A stretch of 54,395 nucleotides of DNA from JBEBSD01 sp040394475 (GTDB lineage: Bacteria > Bacteroidota > Bacteroidia > Cytophagales > Spirosomataceae): positions 1-54,395 of the forward strand of contig JBEBSD010000041.1 in the NCBI GenBank assembly GCA_040394475.1, written 5' to 3'. Positions 42,736 through 51,277 of the stretch are shown piece by piece. The first letter of the stretch is position 1; each line of letters begins with the position of its first letter. Below the pieces are notes generated by a model that was given only the letters and a program-made list of their open reading frames with translations, ran no database searches and was not told the DNA's origin. The translations under genes and the position numbers were made by a program.

Positions 42736-45090
42736 TCATTCCTTCTTTTTACCGGTAAACGTCCAGTTGGCGCTGAGCAGCACCATTCTACCCGGCTGCC
42801 CCGGCATCAGGTAATCGGTATAATTGCCGAGATTGTCGGCCGTCAGCTGCACTGCCAGCCTGTTCCGGATCAGTTTCTTCTGAACAGAGGCGTTGAAAAG
42901 CACATACCCTCTGACGAATACATCGTACCGGTCGATGTAGCCGTTGTTATCAATATCCAGGAAGCCGTATTTTCCGCGCAGCTGCGTTCTCAGAGAGATA
43001 TTGACCTTCCAGGGTTTGATAAAATAACCGGCCTGCACCATCCCGCTATGCCGGCTGCGGTTGGGAAGTCCGGAGTAGTCGGAAACCTTTGCCTTCCGGA
43101 TACCGGACTCAGCCCGTACAAACCCATAATCCCCGGTCGCGTTCCGGATGGAATCCAGCACCGCACGGTCCCGCATGTCGAGTAACTGGTAGCCCGCCGA
43201 TAGCGTTATTCCGCCGCCTGCCCGCCATTGAAGGTTTCCTTCCAGCCCGGTGGCGTACATCCCTTCAATATTGAACCAGGAGAAAAGCTGCGCCCCGTTT
43301 GATTTGATACCGATCTGCTGAGAGACGATCAGGTTGCGGATACGGTTGTAGAAGCCGTTGACGTCAATCAGCAGGTTTTTGTGAGGCCGTACATGCAGCT
43401 GTACATTCCATGAGGTGGAGCTTTCAGCCTGCAAGTCCTTCACCCGGGCCGCTATTGCCCATACCTGCTGCAGGTCCCCGGTTTCCTTCATCCCGGCCAG
43501 CGCTGCATCGATGCCGGACGTGCCCAGTACCGTATACCCCTGTCCCAGGTTGGTAAAACGCTGGTAGCGCTGCCGGTAGGAAGGCGTTTTAAAACCGCTT
43601 CCCAGCGAGACATTGACCCCTAACCATCCGGTCGGCTTAAAATTGATACCCGCCGTCGGGTTCAGCCGGCCACCGTACCGGGCATTTCCATCGTATCGCA
43701 GGCCCGCGACAATACTGAGGCTGGAGACCGGTTCAAAATTGGTTTGCGTGTAGGCGAAGTAATTCAGCATGTCGCCCTCAGCCCCGCCTGTTTTACTTTG
43801 GGTCCGCTGATAGTCCACTCCCGCACCGGAACTGATTTTGAGACGTTGGTCAGACAGCGAAAGGCTGTATTGTTCTTCGAACCGGTGGAGGTATTCGATA
43901 AAATCGCTTTGCTGCAAAAGCCCGCCGGTCCCGGTCAGCCTGATCTCCTGTTCGCCGGCGTACCGGGTAAAATAATACCGGCTCATCCATCTGCTGCTGC
44001 CTGCCAGGTACTGATCCCAGGCCACCATAGCATTCAGGTCTCTTTCCTTCAGCCGGTCGGCGGTCGGCAATGCGCCGTAGTTTCGTTCCATGTTGCTATT
44101 CCGCGCCGCAAACCGGGAACTGAAATTCAGAAAGCCATTTTTTGTAAGCTGCCACCGGGCGCGGCTGTTCAGGCCAAAACTGGCGTACGGAGGAGCTGTC
44201 TTGCCATTTTCCAGGTAAGGATTTACGTTGAAACCGGCGGTTCGGTAATAATTACCCGATACAGACACAAAGCCATTGCCGGATGCGAAAGGTGTTTCAC
44301 CACTTAGATTTGCATCGGTGGTGGCATAGGTTCCCTGTGTAATACCGACAGCAGCCTGCGGAGCGGTTATGGTTTGCCTGGTGATGATATTGATGGTCCC
44401 CCCCAGCGCTTCGCTGCCATAAAAGCTGCAGGAAGCCCCCTTGATTACCTCGATCCTTTCGATATCATTTACACTGATCCTGCTCAGGTCAAAATTGCCG
44501 CCGTGCCTGCCGCCCATCGGCTGGCCGTTGATCAGGATCGTTATGTATTCCGAGCTGAAACCCTGCATCTGCAATCCCACCGCCCGGTTCCCGCTGCCCA
44601 GGTCGCTGACCACCGCCATGCCGGTCTGCTCCCGGAGCACCTCGTCCAGGCGCCGGCTGCCCATAGCAGCGATGGTTTCTTTGGAGATGCTCTTAACGAT
44701 CTGTGCACTTTCGGAAGCCCCTAAAATGTTATCGACATTCGTTCTTTTACCCGTCACATGGACCTCTTCCAGCAAAGCCTCCTCCAATTGGACGTCGTAG
44801 TAAACAGTAGTGTCTTTTCCGACGAGCACAGTCCCGGATACCGTCCTGTACCCCATAAGCGAAACGACGATGGCATACCTGCCGGGGAAGATCTCCCGGA
44901 ACACATAACCTCCGTCCTTATCGGTTACCCGGACGTGTGCATCGGGTTCCAGCCGCACCGTGGCGCCCGCGAGAAAGTCTCCCTTGCTATCCGAAACTTT
45001 TCCCTGCAATTGCCCTGCCGCGATTAACTGGCGACCCGGAACAAAGAGGCAAAAGAGTACAAGAAACCGGCTTAACCCAATCGACCCCAT
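42736..45090 (-). CDS. TonB-dependent receptor, HmuR-like, first gene of the heme operon
   Basis: From ATG 45090 the product has 784 residues (the frame continues upstream to 45165, but only MGSIGLSRFLVLFCLFVPG gives a proper signal peptide). Domains: CarboxypepD_reg (LQGKVSDSKGDFLAGATV), plug (MGSRRLDEVLREQTG, MQGFSSEYITILINGQPM), and barrel ending WTFTGKKKE. It is a close paralogue of the receptor at 35124. First in a seven-gene operon and divergent from hmuTUV, it is expected to carry heme across the outer membrane. The promoter region carries three 21-bp-phased repeats. Confidence 0.92.
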   Translation of the reverse strand: MGSIGLSRFLVLFCLFVPGRQLIAAGQLQGKVSDSKGDFLAGATVRLEPDAHVRVTDKDGGYVFREIFPGRYAIVVSLMGYRTVSGTVLVGKDTTVYYDVQLEEALLEEVHVTGKRTNVDNILGASESAQIVKSISKETIAAMGSRRLDEVLREQTGMAVVSDLGSGNRAVGLQMQGFSSEYITILINGQPMGGRHGGNFDLSRISVNDIERIEVIKGASCSFYGSEALGGTINIITRQTITAPQAAVGITQGTYATTDANLSGETPFASGNGFVSVSGNYYRTAGFNVNPYLENGKTAPPYASFGLNSRARWQLTKNGFLNFSSRFAARNSNMERNYGALPTADRLKERDLNAMVAWDQYLAGSSRWMSRYYFTRYAGEQEIRLTGTGGLLQQSDFIEYLHRFEEQYSLSLSDQRLKISSGAGVDYQRTQSKTGGAEGDMLNYFAYTQTNFEPVSSLSIVAGLRYDGNARYGGRLNPTAGINFKPTGWLGVNVSLGSGFKTPSYRQRYQRFTNLGQGYTVLGTSGIDAALAGMKETGDLQQVWAIAARVKDLQAESSTSWNVQLHVRPHKNLLIDVNGFYNRIRNLIVSQQIGIKSNGAQLFSWFNIEGMYATGLEGNLQWRAGGGITLSAGYQLLDMRDRAVLDSIRNATGDYGFVRAESGIRKAKVSDYSGLPNRSRHSGMVQAGYFIKPWKVNISLRTQLRGKYGFLDIDNNGYIDRYDVFVRGYVLFNASVQKKLIRNRLAVQLTADNLGNYTDYLMPGQPGRMVLLSANWTFTGKKKE

Positions 45091-45122
45091 TTTATTTTTA
45101 ACAAATCTAAATAAACACTGTG

Positions 45123-45203
45123 CAAATGTTCGAATACTTTGAGGAATTCGGCGTATGCAATGCAATTTATCGTGTATGCGATCCGGTCTTTTTTGTATGC
45201 AAA
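45123..45203 (-). promoter_or_regulatory. Divergent heme-locus control region with three GTATGC repeats at 21-bp spacing
   Basis: CGTATGCAAT (45152-45161), TGTATGCGAT (45173-45182) and TGTATGCAAA (45194-45203) are direct repeats exactly 21 bp apart. The last is the perfect reverse complement of TTTGCATACA found twice before the aldo/keto reductase. Reading toward the receptor gene, 21 nt after the nearest repeat comes AACATTTG (45130-45123), one mismatch from TAnnTTTG. A second -7-like TAGATTTG is at 45109-45102. An AraC-type activator of the receptor operon is the simplest reading. Confidence 0.55.
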
Positions 45204-45389
45204 CCGATCAGTTTAAGAAGAGAAACACCCGGAGTAGTTGAATCGGTTAACTTTTAAGGTATTGAAAATCAACTTACTGACTATTATCTAACGGGCTTTA
45301 TGACGAATGCCGCCTCGAATCCGGATTCCATATCGGCCTTTCATTACCGCTGCAGCAAAAGCAATTAATGCTTGCTTTGCAGCTACGAT

Positions 45390-46259
45390 ATGGGACGACA
45401 CCAAGAAAATAAGGGGAATAAGCTGAGGTTTCCGCTGCTGCTGATCACCCTCAGCCTGGGCTTGCACACCACTGTAGCCGGGCAGTCCAGGCGGATCATC
45501 ACGTTGAGCGGGGCTTTAACGGAAACCGTGGCCGCACTGGGTTACGGAAACCAGATCGTGGCAACGGACGTAACGAGCATCTATCCGGCTTTTGCCGGCA
45601 AACTGCCGAAGGTCAGCCGTAACCGGCAACTTTCACCGGAAGGACTACTGGCCCTGACGCCCGACCTGGTACTGGCGCCGGAGGTTGACATTACAAAGGA
45701 AATACGGTACCAGCTTAAGGCTGCCGGAATTCGACTGGTGACCTTTAAACAAGAATATTCGGTCAAAGGCGCGCTGGACTTCATCGTGCAGGTGGGGAAA
45801 GCGATCGGCAATCAGGCCAAAGCAGAACAGCTGGCTGCGGAAACCAAAATACGCACGGAACAGGTATTGGCCCGCGTCAGACTTCAGAAAAAGAAACCCT
45901 GCAAGGTATTGTTCATTTACGCCCGGGGAGCCGGTACGATGAATGTGGCAGGACGAGGCAGCAGCCTGGACGCTATCATCGGGCTTGCAGGAGGGCTGAA
46001 TGCCGTCAGGGAGTTCAATGATTTTAAGCCTTACAGCACAGAAACAATGGTAAAATCCAATCCCGATGTGATCTTACTGTTTGATTTCGGGATGAACAGC
46101 CTGGGCGGCGCAAACGGTATCATGGAACTTCCCGGTGTGGGCGGGACCAACGCCGGAAGGAACAAACGGATTGTCGCCATGAATGGTCAGCTGCTGATCA
46201 ATTTCAGCACCCGCCTGCCTGAAGCCATAGAGGCACTTCATTCCAGATTATACAACTGA
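45390..46259 (+). CDS. hmuT: Heme ABC transporter substrate-binding protein
   Basis: From ATG 45390 the product has 289 residues (the upstream TTG at 45372 is less likely). It is a type III periplasmic binding protein. After a signal peptide (about residues 1-31, ending TTVAG) come two lobes: RIITLSGALTETVAALGYG ... DLVLAPEVDI, a long linking helix (LDFIVQVGKAIGNQAKAEQLA), and the second lobe (VLFIYARGAGTMNVAGRG ... VILLFDFGMNSLGG). This is the HmuT/HutB family, which takes heme from the receptor to the HmuUV permease. Followed 11 nt later by hmuU; first gene of the plus-strand operon. Confidence 0.92.
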   Translation: MGRHQENKGNKLRFPLLLITLSLGLHTTVAGQSRRIITLSGALTETVAALGYGNQIVATDVTSIYPAFAGKLPKVSRNRQLSPEGLLALTPDLVLAPEVDITKEIRYQLKAAGIRLVTFKQEYSVKGALDFIVQVGKAIGNQAKAEQLAAETKIRTEQVLARVRLQKKKPCKVLFIYARGAGTMNVAGRGSSLDAIIGLAGGLNAVREFNDFKPYSTETMVKSNPDVILLFDFGMNSLGGANGIMELPGVGGTNAGRNKRIVAMNGQLLINFSTRLPEAIEALHSRLYN

Positions 46260-46270
46260 TCAGCTCCCGA

Positions 46271-47314
46271 ATGAACCGAAAATACACCTACCTGACGCTT
46301 GTGACTGGACTGATTTTCTCCGCTGTTTTGTCTGCCGCTGTCGGGGCCATGCACATTCCGGTGAAAGACCTGCTGATACTATGCGGCGCCAGGCTGGGAT
46401 TGACCGACACTGCCGCCATTCCGGGACAATTCGAGACCGTTCTCTATCTCGTGCGCCTGCCCCGGATCGCCCTCGGGCTGCTGGTAGGCGCCGGACTGGG
46501 TATTTCGGGTGCCGCTGTTCAGGCCATTTTCCGAAACCCGCTTGCCGAGCCGGGTTTGATCGGCATTTCAGCCGGCGCATCGCTTATGGCGGTGCTTATG
46601 ATCGTATTGGAGACAACCGTGTTTGCGGCACTGACCGGCCTTATCGGGTACTATCTCGTAGCCGTAGGAGCATTTATCGGCGCCATGGTGACGGCCCTGC
46701 TCGTGTATCAGCTGTCACGAAATGAGGGCCGGTCCCATATGATGACGATGCTCCTCGCGGGAATTGCTATCAGCGCCATGGCCGGCGCTTTTACAGGACT
46801 GATTACCGCCAACTCAGAAGAACATCAGCTCCGCACGATTACCTTCTGGATGCTGGGAAGTCTGGCAGGGGCTACCTGGCAAACGGTCCTGGCCGCGCTT
46901 CCGCTCATTTTAATCCCGGTTCTCCTCCTCCCGCGGGAAGGCAGGGGGCTCAACGCGTTTGTTCTGGGAGAAAAGCAGGCCGACCAGTTGGGGATGCGGA
47001 CTTCCAGGATCAAAATCAAGGTAATCGTATCAGCTACCATGGCGGTCGGCGCGGCTGTGTCCGTCTCCGGCATCATCGGCTTTGTCGGTTTGCTGATCCC
47101 GCACCTGGTGAGACTGGCAGGCGGGGTCGACAATCGTTATGTGTTACCCGCCTCTGCGCTGGCAGGCGCATTGGTGCTTTGTGTCGCTGATCTGATTGCG
47201 CGGATCATCAGCGCTCCGGTGGAGCAGCCGATCGGCGTCATTACAGCACTGATCGGCTCACCGATATTCCTGTATATCCTTGTCAGGGACAAAAAGAAAT
47301 TGTTGAACGGATAA
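46271..47314 (+). CDS. hmuU: Heme ABC transporter permease
   Basis: A 347-residue FecCD/BtuC-family permease with about ten membrane segments. Diagnostic stretches are RLPRIALGLLVGAGLGISG (residues about 64-82), FRNPLAEPGLIGISAGAS, and the coupling region GFVGLLIPHLVRLAGG. It would form a homodimer channel in the inner membrane, driven by the ATPase encoded 16 nt downstream. The start ATG at 46271 gives a natural N-terminal membrane helix. The substrate (heme) is inferred from hmuT, the fused HmuS domain and the HmuY operon opposite. Confidence 0.93.
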   Translation: MNRKYTYLTLVTGLIFSAVLSAAVGAMHIPVKDLLILCGARLGLTDTAAIPGQFETVLYLVRLPRIALGLLVGAGLGISGAAVQAIFRNPLAEPGLIGISAGASLMAVLMIVLETTVFAALTGLIGYYLVAVGAFIGAMVTALLVYQLSRNEGRSHMMTMLLAGIAISAMAGAFTGLITANSEEHQLRTITFWMLGSLAGATWQTVLAALPLILIPVLLLPREGRGLNAFVLGEKQADQLGMRTSRIKIKVIVSATMAVGAAVSVSGIIGFVGLLIPHLVRLAGGVDNRYVLPASALAGALVLCVADLIARIISAPVEQPIGVITALIGSPIFLYILVRDKKKLLNG

Positions 47315-47330
47315 TAAACGATGGAAACTG

Positions 47331-49175
47331 ATGCTTAAAGTTGAAGCTGTTTCATACCGCATGCAAAACCGGACACTGCTGAAGGGGGTGACTTTTTCAC
47401 TGCGCCAGGGAGAACTGCTCGCTGTGGTAGGGGCAAATGGTGCAGGGAAATCGACCCTGATCAGTCTCATCAACGGCGAAAACCGGCCGACGGAAGGGAA
47501 AATTCTACTGAACAACAGGCCCGTCAGCGCCTATCAACCCGAAGAACTGGCCCTGAAGCGGGCGACATTGGGTCAATCCAACAACGTCAACATGGCTTTT
47601 TCCGCAGAAGAGATTGTCATGATGGGGCGCTATCCCCACTTCAGGGGAACACCCCGACCGGCCGATTACCAGGCGGTGGCAGAGGCCATGGAAATCAGCG
47701 GAACAGCCTCCCTTGCCGAACGTTCTTTCCTGACCATGTCGGGCGGGGAGCAGCAGCGTGTGCAGCTCGCGAGAGTGCTGGCGCAGCTTTGGGATTGCCC
47801 GGGAGGACTGTTGCTGCTTGATGAACCGGTTTCGAGCCTTGATTTACGCTATCAGCAACAGACACTGGCAGTCGCCAGGGCTTTTGTTAAGCAGGGGTAC
47901 CTGGTCATTGCCGTACTCCACGACCTCAACCTTGCGGCACAATACGCAGATCGCATCCTGATGATGAAGGATGGCAGACGCTGGAAGGACGGAACACCGG
48001 CGCAGGTCCTGAATACGAACGACATCTACCACGTTTTCGGCCTTGAAACCGAGGTGGTTATGAATCGAAAAACCCTTACCCCCTACCTGCTGCCCAAAGA
48101 AATCAGGCTGAATGCCGCTCATTTCAATTCAAGCATTTCCAACCCTCACTATCCAATGAACTTACTGGAAAAATACACTGATTTTAAAATGCAGCACCCT
48201 GACAAAAGTATCAGGAATGCCGCCGAAGCGCTGAAGGTATCCGAAGCCGAACTGCTCATGACCGGCCTGGAGGGGCACGTCATCCGGCTGCGTACCGAGA
48301 CGGAAGCCATCCTGGAGAACGTGAAAGCGCTGGGACAGGTAACGGGCATCACGCAAAACGGACATTGCGTGATGGAGGCACATGGAACGTACCGTGATTT
48401 TTCCGTTACGCCGCATGCAGTATTGTTTTTGGGTGAAATGGATATAAGAATTTTCCCGCAACATTGGGCGATGGCTTTCGCCGTAGATGACAACGGCCGA
48501 CAGAGTCTTCAGTTTTTTGACCGCAGCGGCACGACCCTGCATAAAATTTTCCTGACCGGATCCAGCGTGACCGGTGCCTACGAAAACCTGGTCAAACGGT
48601 TCCGGTCCGATCATCAGGGGCCGGTATCCGTAGAACGGAAGACCGCGGCCGCAAGCACCGGGCTGACTGATTATGAAATAGATGTTCAAGGCCTTCAGAC
48701 AGCCTGGGAAGCGCTTACCGACAGCCACGAATTCTTCGGGTTACTACGCCGGTTTAAGGTGACGCGCACACAGGCGCTCCGGCTGGCTCCCGAAAATCGT
48801 GCGGAGCAAATTTCCTTTGAGATTTTCCAGGACATGATGGCGCATTGTTCCCGGCAGGTTATCCCGTTGATGGCCTTTGTCGGTAATCACGGATGCATTC
48901 AGATCCACACCGGCGAAGTGAAAAACCTCATCGATACGGGCAACAGCTACCAGATGATGAATTCGCAGTTCAGTCTCAGCCTGGACATCAAATCAATAGC
49001 AAGTGTCTGGAAAGTAGTGAAGCCCTCTACTGATGGGGACATTCATTCACTCGAACTGTTTGACACCGCGGGTGAACTGATCGTTCAGGTTTTCGGAAAA
49101 CGCAAACCCGGGCATCCGGAATTACCTGCCTGGCGGGAGATACATCTTGCAATGAGCAGGAGCAGCCTTCCCTGA
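47331..49175 (+). CDS. hmuV: HmuV heme ABC ATPase fused to an HmuS/HemS heme-handling domain
   Basis: A single 614-residue frame. Residues 1 to about 260 are an ABC ATPase: Walker A GANGAGKST (34-42), signature LTMSGGEQQRVQLARVL, Walker B LLLLDEP, switch His in VLHDLN. From about Met276 (MNLLEKYTDFKMQHPDKSI) the rest, 339 residues, is a full-length HemS/HmuS-type protein, which in other bacteria binds cytoplasmic heme and breaks it down or delivers it. His466 in DSHEFFGLLRRF lies where the proximal heme ligand is expected in the family, and FVGNHGCIQIHTG is the matching C-terminal motif. No stop or shift separates the two parts. Length beyond a normal HmuV (about 260) and the intact ATG-like junction argue for a recent gene fusion. 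Confidence 0.93.
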   Translation: MLKVEAVSYRMQNRTLLKGVTFSLRQGELLAVVGANGAGKSTLISLINGENRPTEGKILLNNRPVSAYQPEELALKRATLGQSNNVNMAFSAEEIVMMGRYPHFRGTPRPADYQAVAEAMEISGTASLAERSFLTMSGGEQQRVQLARVLAQLWDCPGGLLLLDEPVSSLDLRYQQQTLAVARAFVKQGYLVIAVLHDLNLAAQYADRILMMKDGRRWKDGTPAQVLNTNDIYHVFGLETEVVMNRKTLTPYLLPKEIRLNAAHFNSSISNPHYPMNLLEKYTDFKMQHPDKSIRNAAEALKVSEAELLMTGLEGHVIRLRTETEAILENVKALGQVTGITQNGHCVMEAHGTYRDFSVTPHAVLFLGEMDIRIFPQHWAMAFAVDDNGRQSLQFFDRSGTTLHKIFLTGSSVTGAYENLVKRFRSDHQGPVSVERKTAAASTGLTDYEIDVQGLQTAWEALTDSHEFFGLLRRFKVTRTQALRLAPENRAEQISFEIFQDMMAHCSRQVIPLMAFVGNHGCIQIHTGEVKNLIDTGNSYQMMNSQFSLSLDIKSIASVWKVVKPSTDGDIHSLELFDTAGELIVQVFGKRKPGHPELPAWREIHLAMSRSSLP

Positions 49176-49192
49176 TTCCTGCCGGCAACTAT

Positions 49193-49240
49193 TATTATTT
49201 ATAACTATTATAAATAATACCGGGCTTTCTAGTACATTTG
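49193..49240 (+). promoter_or_regulatory. AT palindrome and -7 element before the AraC gene
   Basis: TATTATTTATA (49193-49203) and TATAAATAATA (49209-49219) are perfectly complementary around a 5-nt spacer. Thirteen nucleotides later TACATTTG (49233-49240) is a perfect TAnnTTTG -7 element for the AraC gene at 49320. The palindrome covers the -33 zone and could be a repressor site (for example Fur-type, inference). It might also act as a weak terminator for the heme operon ending at 49175. Confidence 0.45.
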
Positions 49241-49258
49241 TCGTAAATAGCCGCCGAC

Positions 49259-49300
49259 AGCCGATAGCTGACAACCGATAGCCGATAGCTGACAGCCGAT
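49259..49300. repeat. Heptanucleotide array AGC(C/T)GA(T/C), 6 units
   Basis: Contiguous units AGCCGAT, AGCTGAC, AACCGAT, AGCCGAT, AGCTGAC, AGCCGAT in the leader of the AraC gene, between the -7 element and the start codon. Related to the arrays at 27443-27477 and 33204-33505. Confidence 0.85.
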
Positions 49301-49319
49301 AACGCTTTATACCGATAAA

Positions 49320-50297
49320 ATGATTGTTAAAAGTAAAATAGAAGGATTAAGTGAATGGCTTTTTATAGAGGAGATCCCTGACCGGTTCAGCCCGGGAAAT
49401 ACGACGATCAGCGAAAAGAAAGTGACCATTGAGCGCACGCCGATCCGTATGACCAACCATCAGCTCTCCTGCGGCGGACTGTTTATCATGCATTCGGAAA
49501 TGAAGTTCACCGACCCGGTACGTATATACACCGGCATTGAAGGAGAGACGATCACCAGCCAGTTTATCTTCTATTACCCGGTAGCCAACGGCAAAGTGAG
49601 GCTGAATGGCGCCAGCAGGCACAATATCCGGTTTGTCCCCTCTACCAGCGCTACTTACGAACTGAAAGCCGGGATTGACTATTCATATTTTCTGATGGTG
49701 CTTTCGAAGGAATACTATTATAAACTAATCGATCGTCATTCCTCTTTGCACGAAGACTTTGTGCTTGAAATCGAAAAGGGACTGCTGGTGTCCTACGGGA
49801 CCAGTGATATGCAGGTGACACCCGAAATGCTGCGCATCATACAGGAAATACGGGATATCAAAAAAAGCGGCGAACTCAGGCGGCTGCATACCGAAGCGAA
49901 GGTCCTGGAATTACTGATTTACCAGATAGAGCAGCTCAGCAGTGAGCATGCAGGAGAGAGCAGGGTGTTGAAGGAATCCGATGTGGAGAAACTTGAAATG
50001 GCCCGCGCGATCCTGGAAAGCCGTTTTGTGGATCCTCCCAACCAACGCGAACTGGCCCTGGAAGTAACGCTCAACGAGTCTAAACTGAGAAGAGGCTTCA
50101 AGGAATACTTTGCGACAACCATTTATGATTACGTCACCAGGCTGCGAATGGAGCTGGCCAAAAAATTACTGCTTGACGACGGGAAGACCATCTACGAAAC
50201 GGCGCTGCTGACAGGCTTCAAACACCAGGCCAACTTTAGTATCGCATTTAAAAAATACTTCGGAATTCCCCCGAGCGACGTAGCCGGAACCGGGTAG
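49320..50297 (+). CDS. AraC family regulator, PchR-like
   Basis: A 325-residue regulator. The N-terminal domain (about 1-210) matches the PchR-type sensor of Bacteroidota (IERTPIRMTNHQLSCGGLFIMH, FYYPVANGKVRLNG). The C-terminal HTH pair is NQRELALEVTLNESKLRRGFK and KTIYETALLTGFKHQANFSIAF, with the closing FKKYFGIPPS. PchR-like proteins usually sense iron-loaded siderophores; placement right after the heme transport operon suggests control by heme or iron status. It is the best candidate for the phased repeats at 45152-45203. Its own leader holds a heptad array. Confidence 0.92.
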   Translation: MIVKSKIEGLSEWLFIEEIPDRFSPGNTTISEKKVTIERTPIRMTNHQLSCGGLFIMHSEMKFTDPVRIYTGIEGETITSQFIFYYPVANGKVRLNGASRHNIRFVPSTSATYELKAGIDYSYFLMVLSKEYYYKLIDRHSSLHEDFVLEIEKGLLVSYGTSDMQVTPEMLRIIQEIRDIKKSGELRRLHTEAKVLELLIYQIEQLSSEHAGESRVLKESDVEKLEMARAILESRFVDPPNQRELALEVTLNESKLRRGFKEYFATTIYDYVTRLRMELAKKLLLDDGKTIYETALLTGFKHQANFSIAFKKYFGIPPSDVAGTG

Positions 50298-50344
50298 TCA
50301 TTCACAGCGGGGCGTGCTTTTGGCAGCCTCCCGGATCATACAAC

Positions 50345-51277
50345 TCAGAAATCTTTCTGAATTACATACTTACCGGTCGGAGACTCCTCCACCCATTTGC
50401 CCGTGACTTCCTTCAGCTGCGCTGTCCGGTTGTTTTTCAGCGTCAGCTTATAGGAAAGACGGCGCCGGCGCCACTCCAATGTTGTCGAAAAATGGGCTCC
50501 TCCTGCGGGAACGTCAATAAAAGCAACTGCGCCGGCAGCATGGAAAGGCTCCCGGGTAACGGCCCCGTACACATCCTTGGGTCCGGAAAGCCCAATACCC
50601 CCGTCTCTGATCTCCAGGGGCACCGGTACCCTTACAGAATCCTTCCGGATCCACACAAATGCATCACGGTCCCCGCTTTCGAAAGAGGCGGATCTCAGCA
50701 CATCCACTCCGCCGTACGGGCTTACTGAAACCTGCTGCGGGGTAACCAGGTTGAATTGATACCGGCTCCCTGTTTTCCTATAAAGCGAATCCCCGTCGCC
50801 TTCGTCCAGGGCATACGTTATCTCCTGGAACGTATATCCCTCCGAAACCTTCTGCTCTATAACGATCTCCCTGATCTCGTCTCCTTTTTTCAGGACAATA
50901 GCGAAACGGAACACATCGTCCGTGCCGTTTTCGACCAGTGCGACATGAATCTGATCGTGGTCATACACAATATCGAATCCCCTGTTAAAACCCGTTCCAT
51001 CAAGACGCCCCGGCCCCTCCAGTTCCAACAGGCTGTTTTCCCGGACCATCTGTCCGTCTGCCGTATAAATATCCCCGAAAATCCGGAGATCGCCATTTTT
51101 ATTCACTACACTGACTATCTGCCATCCCTCGCTGCCCAGGTCAATTACCTCCTCGCCTCCTTCCGCTTCCATCAGGATGAACGTCGGAGACGGCGCTCGG
51201 TCCGGTTCGTTTTGTTTCCGGCAGGAAATTACTGTAGAAAATAAGAAGAAGACCAAAAGTAAATGAATGAATCGCAT
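50345..51277 (-). CDS. Lipoprotein of unknown function, BACON-like N-terminus
   Basis: A 310-residue lipoprotein (Cys19 in FSTVISCRKQ). Residues about 30-120 (AEGGEEVIDLGSEGWQIVSVV, GDLRIFGDIYTADGQMV) recall the BACON-like beta-sandwich of Bacteroidota surface proteins. The middle (EIREIVIEQKVSEGYTFQEITYAL) and the C-terminus (STTLEWRRRRLSYKLTL, KWVEESPTGKYVIQKDF) are further beta-rich regions. No enzyme motif is seen. It is convergent with the AraC gene (48 nt between stops) and divergent from the ECF sigma factor; no target is known. Confidence 0.7.
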   Translation of the reverse strand: MRFIHLLLVFFLFSTVISCRKQNEPDRAPSPTFILMEAEGGEEVIDLGSEGWQIVSVVNKNGDLRIFGDIYTADGQMVRENSLLELEGPGRLDGTGFNRGFDIVYDHDQIHVALVENGTDDVFRFAIVLKKGDEIREIVIEQKVSEGYTFQEITYALDEGDGDSLYRKTGSRYQFNLVTPQQVSVSPYGGVDVLRSASFESGDRDAFVWIRKDSVRVPVPLEIRDGGIGLSGPKDVYGAVTREPFHAAGAVAFIDVPAGGAHFSTTLEWRRRRLSYKLTLKNNRTAQLKEVTGKWVEESPTGKYVIQKDF

